Assembly (NCBI GenBank): GCA_013373625.1
Contig: JABXHM010000026.1
Span: 1-64,000, forward strand
Length of the DNA: 64,000 nt
Reading direction: 5' to 3'
Origin: Alteromonadaceae bacterium
GTDB lineage: Bacteria > Pseudomonadota > Gammaproteobacteria > Enterobacterales > Alteromonadaceae
Of the stretch, positions 48,726-59,286 are shown piece after piece. Position 1 is the first letter of the stretch. The number at the start of each line of letters is the position of its first letter. The notes beneath the pieces were generated by a model. That model was not told where the DNA came from, did not search any database, and was given only the letters and a program-made list of their open reading frames with translations. The position numbers and the translations under genes were made by a program.

Positions 48726-50648
48726 ATGTCAATTCAGCGAAAATTTTTTATGGCCATTGCGGTAGTCATATTCGTCTTTTCAATGGCGGTTGCCATTATA
48801 ACTGCACTCTCGGCGTCAACGACTATTACCGAGCAAATCGCAAAACAAAAACAACAAACTGCTGACCGCCTAATCAATATACTCACGGTTACCGACAGCT
48901 TAATGCATGAGCGCGTTGTCAGCAGTATGAAACTACTCAAACAACGAGGCAACAAACTGGGTACGCCATCACAAGGTTCCCAGGTAATGGTCAAACAAAC
49001 ACCCGCCAGCCAACTCTATATTGGCGACCAACCCCAGGCCAATGATTTTAGCCTGGTTGATGGTTTAACGAATGTAATGGGCGGAACAGCCACGTTATTC
49101 AGTAAAACCGGTGATGATTTTATCCGGGTCAGCACCAACGTTATCAAGGACGGAGAACGAGCTATCGGTACCAAGCTTGCCCCGCAAGGTAAAGCTATGG
49201 CTAATATTAAAAATGCAGAGGCATTTTACGGCGCTGTCGATATACTCGGCAGTCCTTACCTTACTGCCTATGAACCCATGCTTAACGCGCAGCAACAGGT
49301 TATTGGCATATGGTACGTTGGTTATTCTGCCGATCTTAACGTACTGGAACAAGCCATTGCTCAGAGCCGGTTGCTTGAAGATGGTTTCGTCGCTATCAAA
49401 GACAGTAAAGGTAATCTTCGCATGCAATCTGCCCATGTTTCTGCCAGCACCGTTGAGCAGATTCTGAATGGTAAAAACGATGATTGGGAAATTACTGTAG
49501 TCCCCTTTAAAGCCTGGGGTTACGATATTATTCTGGCCGCATCCAGCGCTGAACAATCAGCACTAGTGACCACCGCATTAGTAACCGTACTGGCTAAAAT
49601 CATTCTGGCGAGTGTCGCTATTCTGGCTACCCTGTATTTCTTAATAAACTATATTGTGGGTAAGCCATTGAATGAGTTTATTGGTGTGGTCAGGGATCTG
49701 GCCTCTGGCGATGGTGATTTGACGTTCCGCTTCAATGCAAACCGTAGTGATGAATTTGGCCAAATGGCCGACGCATTTAATTCGCTGTTGTCACAACTAC
49801 AGGAAACCTTGCAAGGCGTGAGTGCTGCCACCGAGGTCATGCACGAACAATCTCAACAATTGAGTACTACTGCGAGTCAATCCAGTTTAACTGTATCGAC
49901 ATTAACCAGGGAAACTGACGCAATTGACGACGCACTGTCCAGCTTGCAAAACAATACAAATGCGCTGTCGGAGCATCTTCATCAGTCTAATGAAGCCGCC
50001 AGTGCCGCCGACTCAGGCACCCGCAATAGCGTAAACGTGCTGACCGCCACCATTAAAGATATTGAGGCACAGGCTCAGGATATTGACACCTCAGTACAAG
50101 TCATTAATGAACTTGCTGAGGCCAGTGAAAAAATTAGCGGTGTCATGGATGTGATACGCAATATTGCTGAACAGACTAACCTGCTGGCCCTGAACGCAGC
50201 AATCGAAGCAGCCCGGGCCGGCGAGCAAGGTCGCGGCTTTGCCGTGGTTGCTGATGAAGTACGTTCACTGGCAAGTCGCACCCAGTCTTCCACGGAGGAA
50301 ATCCGGGTAATGATAGAACGTCTGCAACAAGGTAGTCGTGAAGCTGCCGAAAAAATGCAGAAAAATAAAGACAATGCATTTACGACAGTAGCAACCACAC
50401 AACAGGCAGGACAGTCTCTGGAAGAGTCCTTACACGCCGTTGCCACCATCACTCAACTTAATCAGGAAGCTAACAGCCTGGCCGGTAATCAGGCCGAGAT
50501 TACCGGGCAAGTAACACAACGCCTAAACCGAATTCAAAGTGTTGGAAGTGAAAATTATGAGTACGCCCAGCAAGTTGCACAAAAATGTACCGAGCTGGTA
50601 AGCGAAATAGCCCGTACTCAGGATAAAATTAAGCGTTATCGTTTTTAA
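48726..50648 (+). CDS. Methyl-accepting chemotaxis protein with periplasmic Cache domain
   Basis: This 640-residue inner-membrane chemoreceptor has a first membrane helix (about 8-30) and a periplasmic Cache_3/Cache_2-type sensor domain (about 60-265). The sensor includes [20 protein letters not shown] and [15 protein letters not shown] second membrane helix (about 285-310), a HAMP domain (about 311-365) and the cytoplasmic signalling region follow. The hairpin tip reads [20 protein letters not shown] (about 479-498). The ligand is unknown. The ATG at 48726 has GGAG 6 nt upstream; an in-frame start at 48702 is less convincing. There is no C-terminal CheR-binding pentapeptide; it ends IKRYRF. 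It overlaps the convergent mutT by 20 bp. Confidence 0.93.
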   Translation: MSIQRKFFMAIAVVIFVFSMAVAIITALSASTTITEQIAKQKQQTADRLINILTVTDSLMHERVVSSMKLLKQRGNKLGTPSQGSQVMVKQTPASQLYIGDQPQANDFSLVDGLTNVMGGTATLFSKTGDDFIRVSTNVIKDGERAIGTKLAPQGKAMANIKNAEAFYGAVDILGSPYLTAYEPMLNAQQQVIGIWYVGYSADLNVLEQAIAQSRLLEDGFVAIKDSKGNLRMQSAHVSASTVEQILNGKNDDWEITVVPFKAWGYDIILAASSAEQSALVTTALVTVLAKIILASVAILATLYFLINYIVGKPLNEFIGVVRDLASGDGDLTFRFNANRSDEFGQMADAFNSLLSQLQETLQGVSAATEVMHEQSQQLSTTASQSSLTVSTLTRETDAIDDALSSLQNNTNALSEHLHQSNEAASAADSGTRNSVNVLTATIKDIEAQAQDIDTSVQVINELAEASEKISGVMDVIRNIAEQTNLLALNAAIEAARAGEQGRGFAVVADEVRSLASRTQSSTEEIRVMIERLQQGSREAAEKMQKNKDNAFTTVATTQQAGQSLEESLHAVATITQLNQEANSLAGNQAEITGQVTQRLNRIQSVGSENYEYAQQVAQKCTELVSEIARTQDKIKRYRF

Positions 50649-51036
50649 ATTGTACGGCTAAAAGTTGCGTTATAATTTCCCGGTTAGCGGCCGGGAAATC
50701 CTCTGCATTGATTTGAGCCAGCGGTAACCACTTGCCTGGCTGTCCTTCAGCACCGGTGGGTTCACCATCAAACTCTGTCACCGTAAAAACAAACAGTCGC
50801 ACACATTTGTCACCGTAATCATGTTCAATAGTTACAAGGGGTTGCGCCAGCGTAACGGTAATCGCCACCTCCTCCATTAACTCACGGGCCAGTGCAACGT
50901 CAGCCGCCTCGCCGGATTCGATTTTACCGCCGGGGAATTCCCACTTTCCGCCCTGGTGTTTGTCAGTCGGGCGCAAACATACATACGTTTGTTGGTCACG
51001 AAGAATGACCCCAACGGCGACATCAATATATTTCAC
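50629..51036 (-). CDS. mutT: 8-oxo-dGTP diphosphatase MutT
   Basis: MutT hydrolyses 8-oxo-dGTP and so prevents A-to-C transversions. The 135-residue protein has the Nudix box [21 protein letters not shown] (about 36-56) with the REL-x-EE core, and the N-terminal [17 protein letters not shown] strand. The length matches E. coli MutT (129). Its place downstream of secA is conserved in gammaproteobacteria. The 3' end overlaps the convergent chemoreceptor gene by 20 bp. Confidence 0.94.
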   Translation of the reverse strand: MKYIDVAVGVILRDQQTYVCLRPTDKHQGGKWEFPGGKIESGEAADVALARELMEEVAITVTLAQPLVTIEHDYGDKCVRLFVFTVTEFDGEPTGAEGQPGKWLPLAQINAEDFPAANREIITQLLAVQFKNDNA

Positions 51037-51073
51037 GTTTCAAACCTTATTTTCATCTACCAGATATAACAAA

Positions 51074-51105
51074 GCCGGCAAGCACATTAACAATGCGCTG
51101 CCGGC
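51074..51105 (-). terminator. Possible terminator between secA and mutT
   Basis: GCCGGCA (51074-51080) and TGCCGGC (51099-51105) form a 7-bp GC-rich stem with an 18-nt loop. On the minus strand it is followed by TTTGTTATAT. The stem is short for the loop, so partial termination between secA and mutT is only a possibility. Confidence 0.35.
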
Positions 51106-51130
51106 CGGGCGTTACTTTACAACAGTGCGG

Positions 51131-53839
51131 TTACTTTAATTTACCGTGACACTGTTTATATTTTTTACCTGAGCCACAAGGACATGGGTCGTTACGGCCT
51201 ACTTTGGGTGCATTGCGTACTTCGGTTTGCGGGCTATTTGCCTGGGCTGCCGGACCACTTTCAGACTCTGCATGCTGGAAGTTCTTCGGTACATCATCAG
51301 CCTGACGACGCTGCTCTTCTACCTTCTCAACATCCGACTCAGCGCGAACCTGTACACGGCTTAAAATGGTAATCACTTCCAGTTTAAGCGCCTCTAGCAT
51401 GTTTGAGAAAAGCTCAAACGCTTCACGCTTGTATTCTTGTTTGGGGTTCTTTTGCGCATAGCCACGTAAATGTATACCCTGACGCAGATGGTCCATCGCC
51501 GCCAGGTGCTCTTTCCAACTGCTGTCCAGGTTTTGCAGCATGACGGCTTTTTCAAACTGACGAAGCACCTGCTCACCTACCATGTCTTCTTTCTCTTTGT
51601 AAGCCCGGTTTAATTCTTCCAGAATTTTCTCACGAAGCTTTTCTTCATACAGTTTATCGTCATTATCGAGCCATTCCTGCACCGGCGCATTCACGGCAAA
51701 GTCGGCTTTGAGTCGTTGCTCTAACCCGGCAACATCCCACATTTCTTCTAATGACTGCGGTGGGATATACTCATCCACAACACTTTCAATAACATCTTCG
51801 CGGATCGCCTGAATAGTTTGGCTGATATCACTTTCATCCAATAATTCATTACGCTGTTCATAGATAACCTTACGCTGATCATTAGCTACGTCATCATATT
51901 CCAGCAGTTGCTTACGAATATCGAAGTTCCTGCCTTCTACTTTGCGCTGTGCATTCTCAATGGCACGGGTTACCCAAGGGTGCTCAATCGCTTCGCCTTG
52001 TTCCATCCCCAGACGTTTCATCATACTGGCCATTTTTTCTGATGCGAAAATTCGCATCAACGCATCATCCAGTGACAGATAAAAACGAGACGAGCCCGGA
52101 TCGCCCTGCCGTCCTGCACGACCACGCAGCTGATTATCGATGCGGCGTGATTCGTGACGCTCGGTGCCGATAATATGTAAGCCGCCAGCACTCAGTACTG
52201 TCGCGTGGTCTTTTTCCCATTGTTCTTTAACTTGCTGAATTTGTGCCTCTGTAGGCGATTCAATTTTTTCAAGCTCGGCCTGCCAGTTACCACCCAGCAC
52301 AATATCAGTCCCCCGACCTGCCATGTTAGTGGCAATGGTTACCGCACCTGGACGACCTGCCTGAGCAACGATGTCCGCTTCCTGAGCATGAAATTTTGCA
52401 TTGAGTACTTTATGCGGGATCTTATTTTTCTTAAGCACACTCGACAGCAGCTCAGAATTTTCGATAGATACCGTACCGACTAAGGTTGGCTGACCGCGTT
52501 TAACACAACGGCGAATGTCTTCGACTATCGCGTCATATTTTTCCTGGGCGGTCAGATAAATCAAGTCTGCTTTATCATCACGCACCATTTCTCTATTGGT
52601 CGGAATCACCACGGTTTCGAGACTATAAATGTGATTAAATTCGAACGCTTCGGTATCTGCAGTACCGGTCATTCCAGAGAGCTTCTCGTACAATCGGAAG
52701 TAGTTCTGGAATGTAATGGATGCCAGTGTCTGGTTCTCATTTTGAATCTTAACGCCTTCTTTGGCTTCTACTGCCTGATGCAAACCTTCAGACCAGCGAC
52801 GGCCTTCCATGGTTCGGCCGGTATGTTCATCTACGATAACAATATCGTTATCTTTTACGATGTAGTCGACATCTTTGGTGAACAATTTATGTGCACGTAA
52901 ACCAGCATTAACATGATGCAATAATGAAATATTGCCAGCATCAAAGAGCGACTCTTCCTGTGGCAGCAAGCCTTCACGCTTGAGGATTTCTTCTACGTGG
53001 ATCTGGCCGTTTTCGGTAAGGTGGATCTGCTTGGCTTTTTCATCAATGGTATAGTCACCATCACCAAAATTATCTTCCTCGTCTTCTTTTTCCTGACGAA
53101 CTAACTCCGGGATAATCCGGTTTATTCTTAAATAAAGTTCGGAACTGTCTTCGGCCGCACCCGAGATAATAAGTGGAGTACGGGCTTCATCGATGAGTAT
53201 TGAGTCAACTTCATCAATAACCGCGTAGTAGAGTTCACGTTGCACCCGATCCTGCGGACTAAATGCCATGTTATCGCGCAAATAATCAAAGCCAAATTCG
53301 TTGTTAGTACCGTAAGTCACATCAGCTTGATACGCTTCGCGCTTTTGCGCCGGGGCCATTCCTGGAACATTACAGCCAACACTTAAGCCTAAAAACTCGA
53401 ATAAATCGCGACTCCAGTTTGCGTCCCGTTTTGCCAGGTAGTCGTTAACCGTTATCACGTGGACACCACGGCCAGTCAAAGCGTTGAGGTAAGTAGGCAG
53501 GGTTGAGGTGAGTGTTTTACCTTCACCAGTACGCATTTCGGCTATTTTACCGGAATGTAATACCTGACCACCGAGCATCTGCACGTCAAAATGACGCATG
53601 CCATAAACGCGTTTACTGGCCTCACGAACAACGGCAAATGCCTCAATAAGTATATCGTCGAGCGTGGCGCCTTCCTGCAGACGTTGTTTAAACTCTGCTG
53701 TTTTTTGCTTGATCCCAGCATCATCAAGGGCCTCATACTCCGCTTCCAATGCATTAATGGCATTGACGTGCTTTTGTAATTTTTTTAATAGTCGGTCGTT
53801 ACGACTGCCAAAAACTTTCCTGAGAATGCTTGCAAACAT
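51131..53839 (-). CDS. secA: Preprotein translocase ATPase SecA
   Basis: SecA drives post-translational export through SecYEG. The 902-residue protein shows Walker A MRTGEGKT (about 102-109), the [19 protein letters not shown] block (about 209-227) and the second nucleotide-binding domain with [13 protein letters not shown] and [18 protein letters not shown]. The C-terminal SecB/phospholipid-binding zinc motif is [17 protein letters not shown]. The length matches E. coli SecA (901). The promoter-proximal neighbour is an M23 peptidase gene rather than secM. A perfect hairpin lies about 40 nt before the start codon. Confidence 0.97.
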   Translation of the reverse strand: MFASILRKVFGSRNDRLLKKLQKHVNAINALEAEYEALDDAGIKQKTAEFKQRLQEGATLDDILIEAFAVVREASKRVYGMRHFDVQMLGGQVLHSGKIAEMRTGEGKTLTSTLPTYLNALTGRGVHVITVNDYLAKRDANWSRDLFEFLGLSVGCNVPGMAPAQKREAYQADVTYGTNNEFGFDYLRDNMAFSPQDRVQRELYYAVIDEVDSILIDEARTPLIISGAAEDSSELYLRINRIIPELVRQEKEDEEDNFGDGDYTIDEKAKQIHLTENGQIHVEEILKREGLLPQEESLFDAGNISLLHHVNAGLRAHKLFTKDVDYIVKDNDIVIVDEHTGRTMEGRRWSEGLHQAVEAKEGVKIQNENQTLASITFQNYFRLYEKLSGMTGTADTEAFEFNHIYSLETVVIPTNREMVRDDKADLIYLTAQEKYDAIVEDIRRCVKRGQPTLVGTVSIENSELLSSVLKKNKIPHKVLNAKFHAQEADIVAQAGRPGAVTIATNMAGRGTDIVLGGNWQAELEKIESPTEAQIQQVKEQWEKDHATVLSAGGLHIIGTERHESRRIDNQLRGRAGRQGDPGSSRFYLSLDDALMRIFASEKMASMMKRLGMEQGEAIEHPWVTRAIENAQRKVEGRNFDIRKQLLEYDDVANDQRKVIYEQRNELLDESDISQTIQAIREDVIESVVDEYIPPQSLEEMWDVAGLEQRLKADFAVNAPVQEWLDNDDKLYEEKLREKILEELNRAYKEKEDMVGEQVLRQFEKAVMLQNLDSSWKEHLAAMDHLRQGIHLRGYAQKNPKQEYKREAFELFSNMLEALKLEVITILSRVQVRAESDVEKVEEQRRQADDVPKNFQHAESESGPAAQANSPQTEVRNAPKVGRNDPCPCGSGKKYKQCHGKLK

Positions 53840-53877
53840 TATGTTGGTATTTCCACTGCTGTGATTTTTATAAATAA

Positions 53878-53907
53878 CAGATGTCCCTGCACCAGCAGGG
53901 ACATCTG
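53878..53907 (-). promoter_or_regulatory. Perfect 13-bp hairpin in the secA leader
   Basis: CAGATGTCCCTGC (53878-53890) and GCAGGGACATCTG (53895-53907) form a perfect 13-bp stem with a 4-nt loop in the 105-bp gap between the M23 gene and secA. On the minus strand it is followed by TTATTTATAAAAATC, a weak U tract. It may be a terminator of the M23 message, an attenuator, or a leader structure affecting secA expression. Confidence 0.6.
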
Positions 53908-53944
53908 TCGCGTAACATTAGATTGGTATTAATAGAGGCCTACG

Positions 53945-54835
53945 TTACTTCTTATAAACGTAAGATAGTGGATCGACTTTTTTGCCAGCTTTTATGACTT
54001 CATAATGTACATGTGCGCCTGTTGAACGCCCGGTACTTCCCATTAGTGCTATGGCCTGACCTTTTGTTACCAGATCACCTTTCTTCACTAACAGGGTTTG
54101 ATTGTGGCCATAACGAGACACTAAACCGTCGCCATGCTCAATCTCTACAAGATTGCCATAGCCGTAACGCTCGCCAGACCAAGTCACAATACCTGCTGCC
54201 GTTGCGACGACATCGTCGCCTGTTTCACCGGCAAAATCTAATCCACTATGCATAGCAGGTTTGCCCGTGAACGGGTCTTTGCGTATGCCGTAGTAGGATG
54301 ATAACCATCCCGTCTCTATCGGGCGCCCTGATATACTAACCTGTGTATCTATATGGTGCCCGGTAACCAATCTTTCAAGTGCCGCCAGTTGTTGCGCTTT
54401 ATGCGTCAACTCACGACTTAATTTATCTATCGGTGTTAATAACCGTTGTTCTTCTTGTTCAAGTTGTTTTGCAATATTATCGGATGCCAGCCCAAAATCC
54501 ATTACTGACTGTTCGTCAATGCCCATTGCTTTTGCCAGTACCAGTGTTTTTGCGTCGATATTATCCAGCATTCCCTGCATGATACTGATCTGTTCTGCCA
54601 AGGCCTGAACTTGTTCACTGGTTGCCGTTTTTAACGATTCAACTTCGAGTTGTTCAGCGGCTAAAACGTTTTGTGCAACTTTGACACGGGCGAGATCTTC
54701 AACTGAGGAATCAGTCGAACGACTTGAAATCAAAACAAACAATGAGGATAGCACGGTCAGACTGACAATAGAGCGAACACTCATACTGCGTCTGATACGT
54801 TTGTTTTTGCTAATAAATGTTACTGTAAGGTTCAT
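53945..54835 (-). CDS. M23-family peptidoglycan metallopeptidase, membrane-anchored
   Basis: This 296-residue protein is a LytM/M23-type endopeptidase that would cut peptidoglycan cross-links in the periplasm. It has a basic N-terminus, one membrane helix (about 22-39), a coiled-coil region (about 48-155) and a C-terminal M23 domain (about 175-290). The zinc ligands are complete: H196 and D200 in HSGLD, and H277 in HVHYE, with H275 also conserved. It is thus probably active, unlike regulatory EnvC/NlpD types. It sits between lpxC and secA where E. coli carries secM, and is separated from lpxC by a strong terminator. I do not assign a gene name. Confidence 0.9.
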   Translation of the reverse strand: MNLTVTFISKNKRIRRSMSVRSIVSLTVLSSLFVLISSRSTDSSVEDLARVKVAQNVLAAEQLEVESLKTATSEQVQALAEQISIMQGMLDNIDAKTLVLAKAMGIDEQSVMDFGLASDNIAKQLEQEEQRLLTPIDKLSRELTHKAQQLAALERLVTGHHIDTQVSISGRPIETGWLSSYYGIRKDPFTGKPAMHSGLDFAGETGDDVVATAAGIVTWSGERYGYGNLVEIEHGDGLVSRYGHNQTLLVKKGDLVTKGQAIALMGSTGRSTGAHVHYEVIKAGKKVDPLSYVYKK

Positions 54836-54945
54836 TGCCTGTTCTTAGTCAGTGCAGCATGCTGCTTCGCTGACGTTATTTAATCATTATTATATTCAAC
54901 ACGAACTGACGCTATTCTAGCGGCAATTACGCCTGTTGAACAACA

Positions 54946-54972
54946 AAAAAGCCGCCACGAGGGCGGCTTTTT
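54946..54972 (-). terminator. Terminator of lpxC
   Basis: AAAAAGCCGCC (54946-54956) and GGCGGCTTTTT (54962-54972) form an 11-bp stem with a 5-nt loop flanked by A and T runs. It lies 13 bp after the lpxC stop, so the dcw-lpxC transcript probably ends here and the M23 gene has its own promoter. Confidence 0.88.
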
Positions 54973-54984
54973 AGATATACCTGT

Positions 54985-55896
54985 TTATACCAACGCTGGT
55001 TGTGCGTATCGAATCGGCGCTTCGTCCTGCGATTCGTAAGTAATATATTCCCAGCAATCCTGACGTTCCAGTACCGCGTTCAACAACTTATTGTTGAGGC
55101 CATGGCCGGTTTTGTAAGCGGCTAGCTCACCTACAATGCTGTGTCCGCCCAAATACAAATCACCAATGGCATCGAGTATCTTATGTTTTAAAAACTCATC
55201 GTCGTAGCGCAGACCTTCGGGGTTAAGCACGCGGTAATCATCCAGTGCAACGGCGTTTTCCATACTGCCGCCCAATGCCAGATTATTGGCATTCATGTAT
55301 TCCAGATCACGCATAAAACCAAATGTGCGGGCACGACTCACTTCATTTACATAAGAGCATGAATCAAAGTCCATCACCATGTGCTGACGGGTCTGGCTAA
55401 TGACCGGATGTTCAAAATCAATCTGAAAATCCACGCGGAAGCCGTTATGAGGGCGTAACTCTGCCCACTTATCACCTTCTTCCACACGGACCGTTTTGGT
55501 CATTCGGATAAAGCGTTTTGGCGCATTGAGTTCTTCTACACCGGCTGACTGCAATAAAAATACAAACGGGCTGGCGCTACCATCCATGATTGGCAGCTCA
55601 TTACTGTTTACTTCAACAATAATGTTATCGATACCCAGGCCAGCCAGGGCTGAAGCCAAATGCTCAACAGTATGAATGCTCACGCCGTCTTCGTTGTTCA
55701 GACACGTACATAACATCGTATTACCCACCGCGTTAGCACGTGAGTGAATATCGACATAAGGATCAAGGTCGATACGCCGAAACACGATTCCCGTGTTCGC
55801 AGGCGCAGGCCGGAGAGTCATCGTGACCTTATCCCCTTTGTGCAAACCTATGCCAGTTTCCTGGACAGCATGTTTTATTGTACGTTGTCTAATCAT
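54985..55896 (-). CDS. lpxC: UDP-3-O-acyl-N-acetylglucosamine deacetylase
   Basis: LpxC is the zinc-dependent committed step of lipid A synthesis. The 303-residue protein has the N-terminus [21 protein letters not shown], zinc ligand H79 in [12 protein letters not shown], and the [14 protein letters not shown] motif (about 237-250) that supplies the other His and Asp ligands. The length matches E. coli LpxC (305). It follows ftsZ after 147 bp, the standard gammaproteobacterial order. FtsH-mediated turnover in E. coli depends on the C-terminus; here the tail ends [11 protein letters not shown]. Confidence 0.97.
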   Translation of the reverse strand: MIRQRTIKHAVQETGIGLHKGDKVTMTLRPAPANTGIVFRRIDLDPYVDIHSRANAVGNTMLCTCLNNEDGVSIHTVEHLASALAGLGIDNIIVEVNSNELPIMDGSASPFVFLLQSAGVEELNAPKRFIRMTKTVRVEEGDKWAELRPHNGFRVDFQIDFEHPVISQTRQHMVMDFDSCSYVNEVSRARTFGFMRDLEYMNANNLALGGSMENAVALDDYRVLNPEGLRYDDEFLKHKILDAIGDLYLGGHSIVGELAAYKTGHGLNNKLLNAVLERQDCWEYITYESQDEAPIRYAQPALV

Positions 55897-56043
55897 GGGT
55901 TATCAAAAAACCTAACCAAAATCGGCCGAGCATTATAGTTAGCCAGTACTCACTTGTCAAAATTACTGGTCAAATAACAACCAGCAATCTTTTTGTGAAT
56001 AGGCCCGGTGTAAATTAAACTTTACCGAGAAATCAATGGGTAT

Positions 56044-57201
56044 TTAGTCTGCCTGCTTGCGTAAAAACGCAGGGATATCTAAATACTCCAGGTCATTGCC
56101 CGGCTGCGCATTCTCATCTGCCTTAAGTGCCTGGTTACCCTCAGTGCCGCCCACTGCGCGACCTTCGCCGCTGGACTGGAACTCGCGAGCAGAGGTACTC
56201 AACCGTGAACCTTCAGTACTCACCAAAGAGATATCCGGCTTACGTTCAGCACCAATACCGGTCGCCACAACAGTAACCCGTAGCTCATCCGTCATATCCA
56301 TATCAATGACGGTACCAACCACCACTGTTGCATTTTCAGAAGCAAAGGCTTTAACCGCGTTCCCGACTGTTTCAAACTCATCAATCGCGAAATCCGGACC
56401 CGCAGTGATATTCACCAAGATGCCCCGCGCACCAGACAGATCGATATCTTCCAGCAGCGGGCTCGCAATTGCTGCTTCTGCAGCTTCTTCTGCGCGATCA
56501 GGCCCCGACGCCGCACCACTGCCCATCATGGCTTTACCCATTTCGGACATCACGGTTCTTACGTCGGCGAAGTCAACGTTGATCAATCCAGGACGCGTAA
56601 TTAACTCAGCTATACCTTGCACAGCACCACGCAACACATCGTTGGCAGCACTAAAGGCTTGCAGCAATGGCGTACCCGGTCCCATTACCTTGAGAAGCTT
56701 CTCGTTGGGAATGGTGATCAACGAGTCGACATTATTCGCCAGTTCCTCGGTCCCCTGATTAGCAAAATCAGTGCGTTTTTTACCTTCGAACGGGAAAGGT
56801 TTAGTGACCACGGCCACTGTTAAAATTCCCATCTCTCGTGCAATCTTCGCAACCTCGGGTGCAGCGCCTGTACCTGTACCTCCACCCATACCGGCGGTAA
56901 TAAATATCATATCTGCACCATCAAGCGCCTGGCGAATGGTCTCGCGATCTTCTTGTGCAGCTTCTCTGCCTTTATTCGGGTCGGCGCCAGCGCCTAAACC
57001 CTTGGTAACATTTGAGCCAATCTGCAATGTCACATCTGCTGATGAGCTGCGTAATACCTGCGCATCGGTATTCACTGCAATAAACTCTACGCCTTCAATG
57101 CTTTGAGACACCATGTGCTCAACTGCATTGCCACCGCCGCCACCGACACCGATGACTTTGATTACGGCTTCTTCACCGTGGCTATCCATCAATTCAAACA
57201 T
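56044..57201 (-). CDS. ftsZ: Cell division GTPase FtsZ
   Basis: FtsZ polymerises into the Z-ring at midcell. The 385-residue protein has the tubulin signature GGGTGTG (107-113 or so), the preceding IKVIGVGGGGGNAVEHM segment, the T7 loop NVDFADVRTVMSEMG, and a short variable linker. The C-terminal peptide LEYLDIPAFLRKQAD binds FtsA and ZipA. I start at the ATG at 57201 (MFELMDSHG), preceded by GGAGAG. A longer frame from 57234 lacks family support. It is 99 bp downstream of ftsA. Confidence 0.97.
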   Translation of the reverse strand: MFELMDSHGEEAVIKVIGVGGGGGNAVEHMVSQSIEGVEFIAVNTDAQVLRSSSADVTLQIGSNVTKGLGAGADPNKGREAAQEDRETIRQALDGADMIFITAGMGGGTGTGAAPEVAKIAREMGILTVAVVTKPFPFEGKKRTDFANQGTEELANNVDSLITIPNEKLLKVMGPGTPLLQAFSAANDVLRGAVQGIAELITRPGLINVDFADVRTVMSEMGKAMMGSGAASGPDRAEEAAEAAIASPLLEDIDLSGARGILVNITAGPDFAIDEFETVGNAVKAFASENATVVVGTVIDMDMTDELRVTVVATGIGAERKPDISLVSTEGSRLSTSAREFQSSGEGRAVGGTEGNQALKADENAQPGNDLEYLDIPAFLRKQAD

Positions 57202-57300
57202 ACTTACTCTCCGGTTTTGTACGTCTTTTAACACTTGGATTTACACAACATTAATAGCAATCCTTACTCTTTGTATGTAAACCGAAGCGCCCCCTATAAA

Positions 57301-58530
57301 TTAAAATTCACCTTTGAACCAGCTCTGTACGCGTTTAAACAGACCATCGCCTGTGCGTTGTTTACTGGTTTTCTTATTATCAACTTGCATTTTTCCATAC
57401 TGGAGCAAACCTACCGCTGTCGCAAAACTCGCGTCATCGGTATATTCAGATAATCCAACAATGTTCAATGGATTACCCACTCGCACCGGCATCTGGAAAA
57501 TTTCTTCTGCAAACTCTACCGCACCTTCCATTTTGGCAGTGCCACCGGTTAATACTAACCCGGCAGCGATCTGCTCTTCGAAGCCACTGGCTTTAATTTC
57601 TTTATGTATCAGTTCAAATAATTCCTGATACCTTGGCTCTATTACTTCTGCCAGTGTATGGCGAGACATTACTCTCGCAGGTCGACCACCAACACTTGGC
57701 ACCTCAATACTGTCTTCCATACTCACCATGTCTTTCAGAGCACAGGCATAGTTAACTTTAATTTCTTCGGCATTACTGATTGGCGTTCTGAAAATCTTGG
57801 CAATATCACTGGTAATTTGATTACCCGCCAAAGGGATTACCGCAGTATGGCGTATGGCACCGTCAGTAAAGATAACGATATCAATAGTGCCGCCACCAAT
57901 ATCCACCACGCATACACCTAATTCACGCTCATCATCAGTCAACACGGCATAGCTTGATGCCAACGCTGAAAAAATCAATTGATCGGCATGCAACTCACAC
58001 CGCTCAATGCATTTCACCAAATTCTTTGCCATGTCATCAGCGCAGGTAATAATGTGCGCTTCAGCTTCCATGCGTACCCCGGACATACCGATAGGATTTT
58101 TAATGCCTTCCTGAACGTCAATTGTAAATTCCTGCGGTAATACATGCAGTAATCTTCGTTCAGCTGCAATGGGAACAGACCGTGCTGCATGAATCACATT
58201 ATCCACGTCTTCCTGAGTCACTTCCTGATTATTAATCGGTACCATACCACTTTCGTTCTGACATTTTACATGTCGGCCGGAAATAGACATAAATACTGAT
58301 GAAACCTGACAGTCCGCCATTAACTCCATTTCATTTACGGCACTTTGTACCGACTTAACCACCAGGTTAAGATCATTGACGCCGCCTTTATCCATACCTT
58401 TGGCCGCATGCGTCCCAACCCCCACGATACTGATTTGCTCATCGTCGAGTAATTCGCCGAGGACTGCTTTTACACGGCTGGTGCCGATATCGAGCCCTAC
58501 AATCAAATTACGTTCTGCCGGTTTGGACAT
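57301..58530 (-). CDS. ftsA: Cell division protein FtsA
   Basis: FtsA is the actin-like ATPase that tethers FtsZ to the membrane. The 409-residue protein shows the phosphate-1 motif IVGLDIGTSRVKAVLGE (10-26), the SHS2/1C insertion (about 85-165), the VVDIGGGTIDIVIF phosphate-2 motif (about 208-221), and the adenosine motif LVLTGGTAKMEG. The C-terminal amphipathic membrane-targeting helix is LFKRVQSWFKGEF. It follows ftsQ after 17 bp. Confidence 0.97.
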   Translation of the reverse strand: MSKPAERNLIVGLDIGTSRVKAVLGELLDDEQISIVGVGTHAAKGMDKGGVNDLNLVVKSVQSAVNEMELMADCQVSSVFMSISGRHVKCQNESGMVPINNQEVTQEDVDNVIHAARSVPIAAERRLLHVLPQEFTIDVQEGIKNPIGMSGVRMEAEAHIITCADDMAKNLVKCIERCELHADQLIFSALASSYAVLTDDERELGVCVVDIGGGTIDIVIFTDGAIRHTAVIPLAGNQITSDIAKIFRTPISNAEEIKVNYACALKDMVSMEDSIEVPSVGGRPARVMSRHTLAEVIEPRYQELFELIHKEIKASGFEEQIAAGLVLTGGTAKMEGAVEFAEEIFQMPVRVGNPLNIVGLSEYTDDASFATAVGLLQYGKMQVDNKKTSKQRTGDGLFKRVQSWFKGEF

Positions 58531-58547
58531 AAATTACTAATCTCTTT

Positions 58548-59279
58548 TTAACTTTTGCTCTGATTATTGTCAGTATCAGGTTGCCAGCCTACGGCTAGTC
58601 CTGTGTCGTAACGCAAGTCAACATAACTTATTGCTTTGGGTTGTTGTTCCAGTAACGGATACACATCCACAAACCGCTGTAAACGGTCAATAAACTCCTG
58701 TCGACCCAGGTTTATTTCAATACCATTACCAAGTTGTACCTGCCACGCGTAGCGCTCACTTAATGACAACTCTGCAATAACTAAATCTCTGTTGCGAAGC
58801 AGTTTCTGCATCGCATTGAACCCTTCCAGTGCCGTTCTTTCACTGCCACCTGGTCCAAAAAGGCGTGGCAGCCCAAGCTCTTTTCCTTCGGCATTAAAGC
58901 TTTCACCGTAAGGGTTCAGTATCAAATCTTCGTTCCATCTGGCGACTGGCGTTTGCTCTACCAGATAGACCTTAAGTCGGTTAGGCCATTGTTTGCGTAC
59001 TGACGCGCGATAAACCCAGGCCTGTTGTTCTAGCAATTGGTGGATGTCATTGACATCCAGAGCAAAAAAACTTCCCGGTTGCGAACGCCTGATTAACCGT
59101 TCGAGTCGCAAAACATCTATTTGTTCAAACTTACCTGAAAAATCAATTACCTGTACAGGCGCCTGTTGCTCATCCTGCATCCACTGATGGGTTAATACGC
59201 CACCAATTATTAACAGCACAATTAGCACCGCTAAAAATGCAATGCCGCCCCATGGTGCCTGACGCTGGTCCGCTGACAT
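58548..59279 (-). CDS. ftsQ: Cell division protein FtsQ
   Basis: FtsQ is a bitopic membrane protein that joins FtsB and FtsL in the divisome. The 243 residues (from ATG at 59279) have one membrane helix (about 14-34, FLAVLIVLLIIGGVL). A periplasmic POTRA domain follows (about 43-112, with VIDFSGKFEQIDVLRLERLI and VRKQWPNRLKVYLVEQTPVARW). The FtsQ/DivIB domain ends YVDLRYDTGLAVGW. I prefer this start, 7 bp after the ddl stop, over a longer frame from 59339 that would overlap ddl by 53 bp. Confidence 0.93.
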   Translation of the reverse strand: MSADQRQAPWGGIAFLAVLIVLLIIGGVLTHQWMQDEQQAPVQVIDFSGKFEQIDVLRLERLIRRSQPGSFFALDVNDIHQLLEQQAWVYRASVRKQWPNRLKVYLVEQTPVARWNEDLILNPYGESFNAEGKELGLPRLFGPGGSERTALEGFNAMQKLLRNRDLVIAELSLSERYAWQVQLGNGIEINLGRQEFIDRLQRFVDVYPLLEQQPKAISYVDLRYDTGLAVGWQPDTDNNQSKS

Positions 59280-59286
59280 GGTGACG

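Noticed and set aside
56057..56758. Plus-strand 233-codon frame over ftsZ.
   Set aside because: Antisense shadow of the highly conserved ftsZ; no start signal or family.
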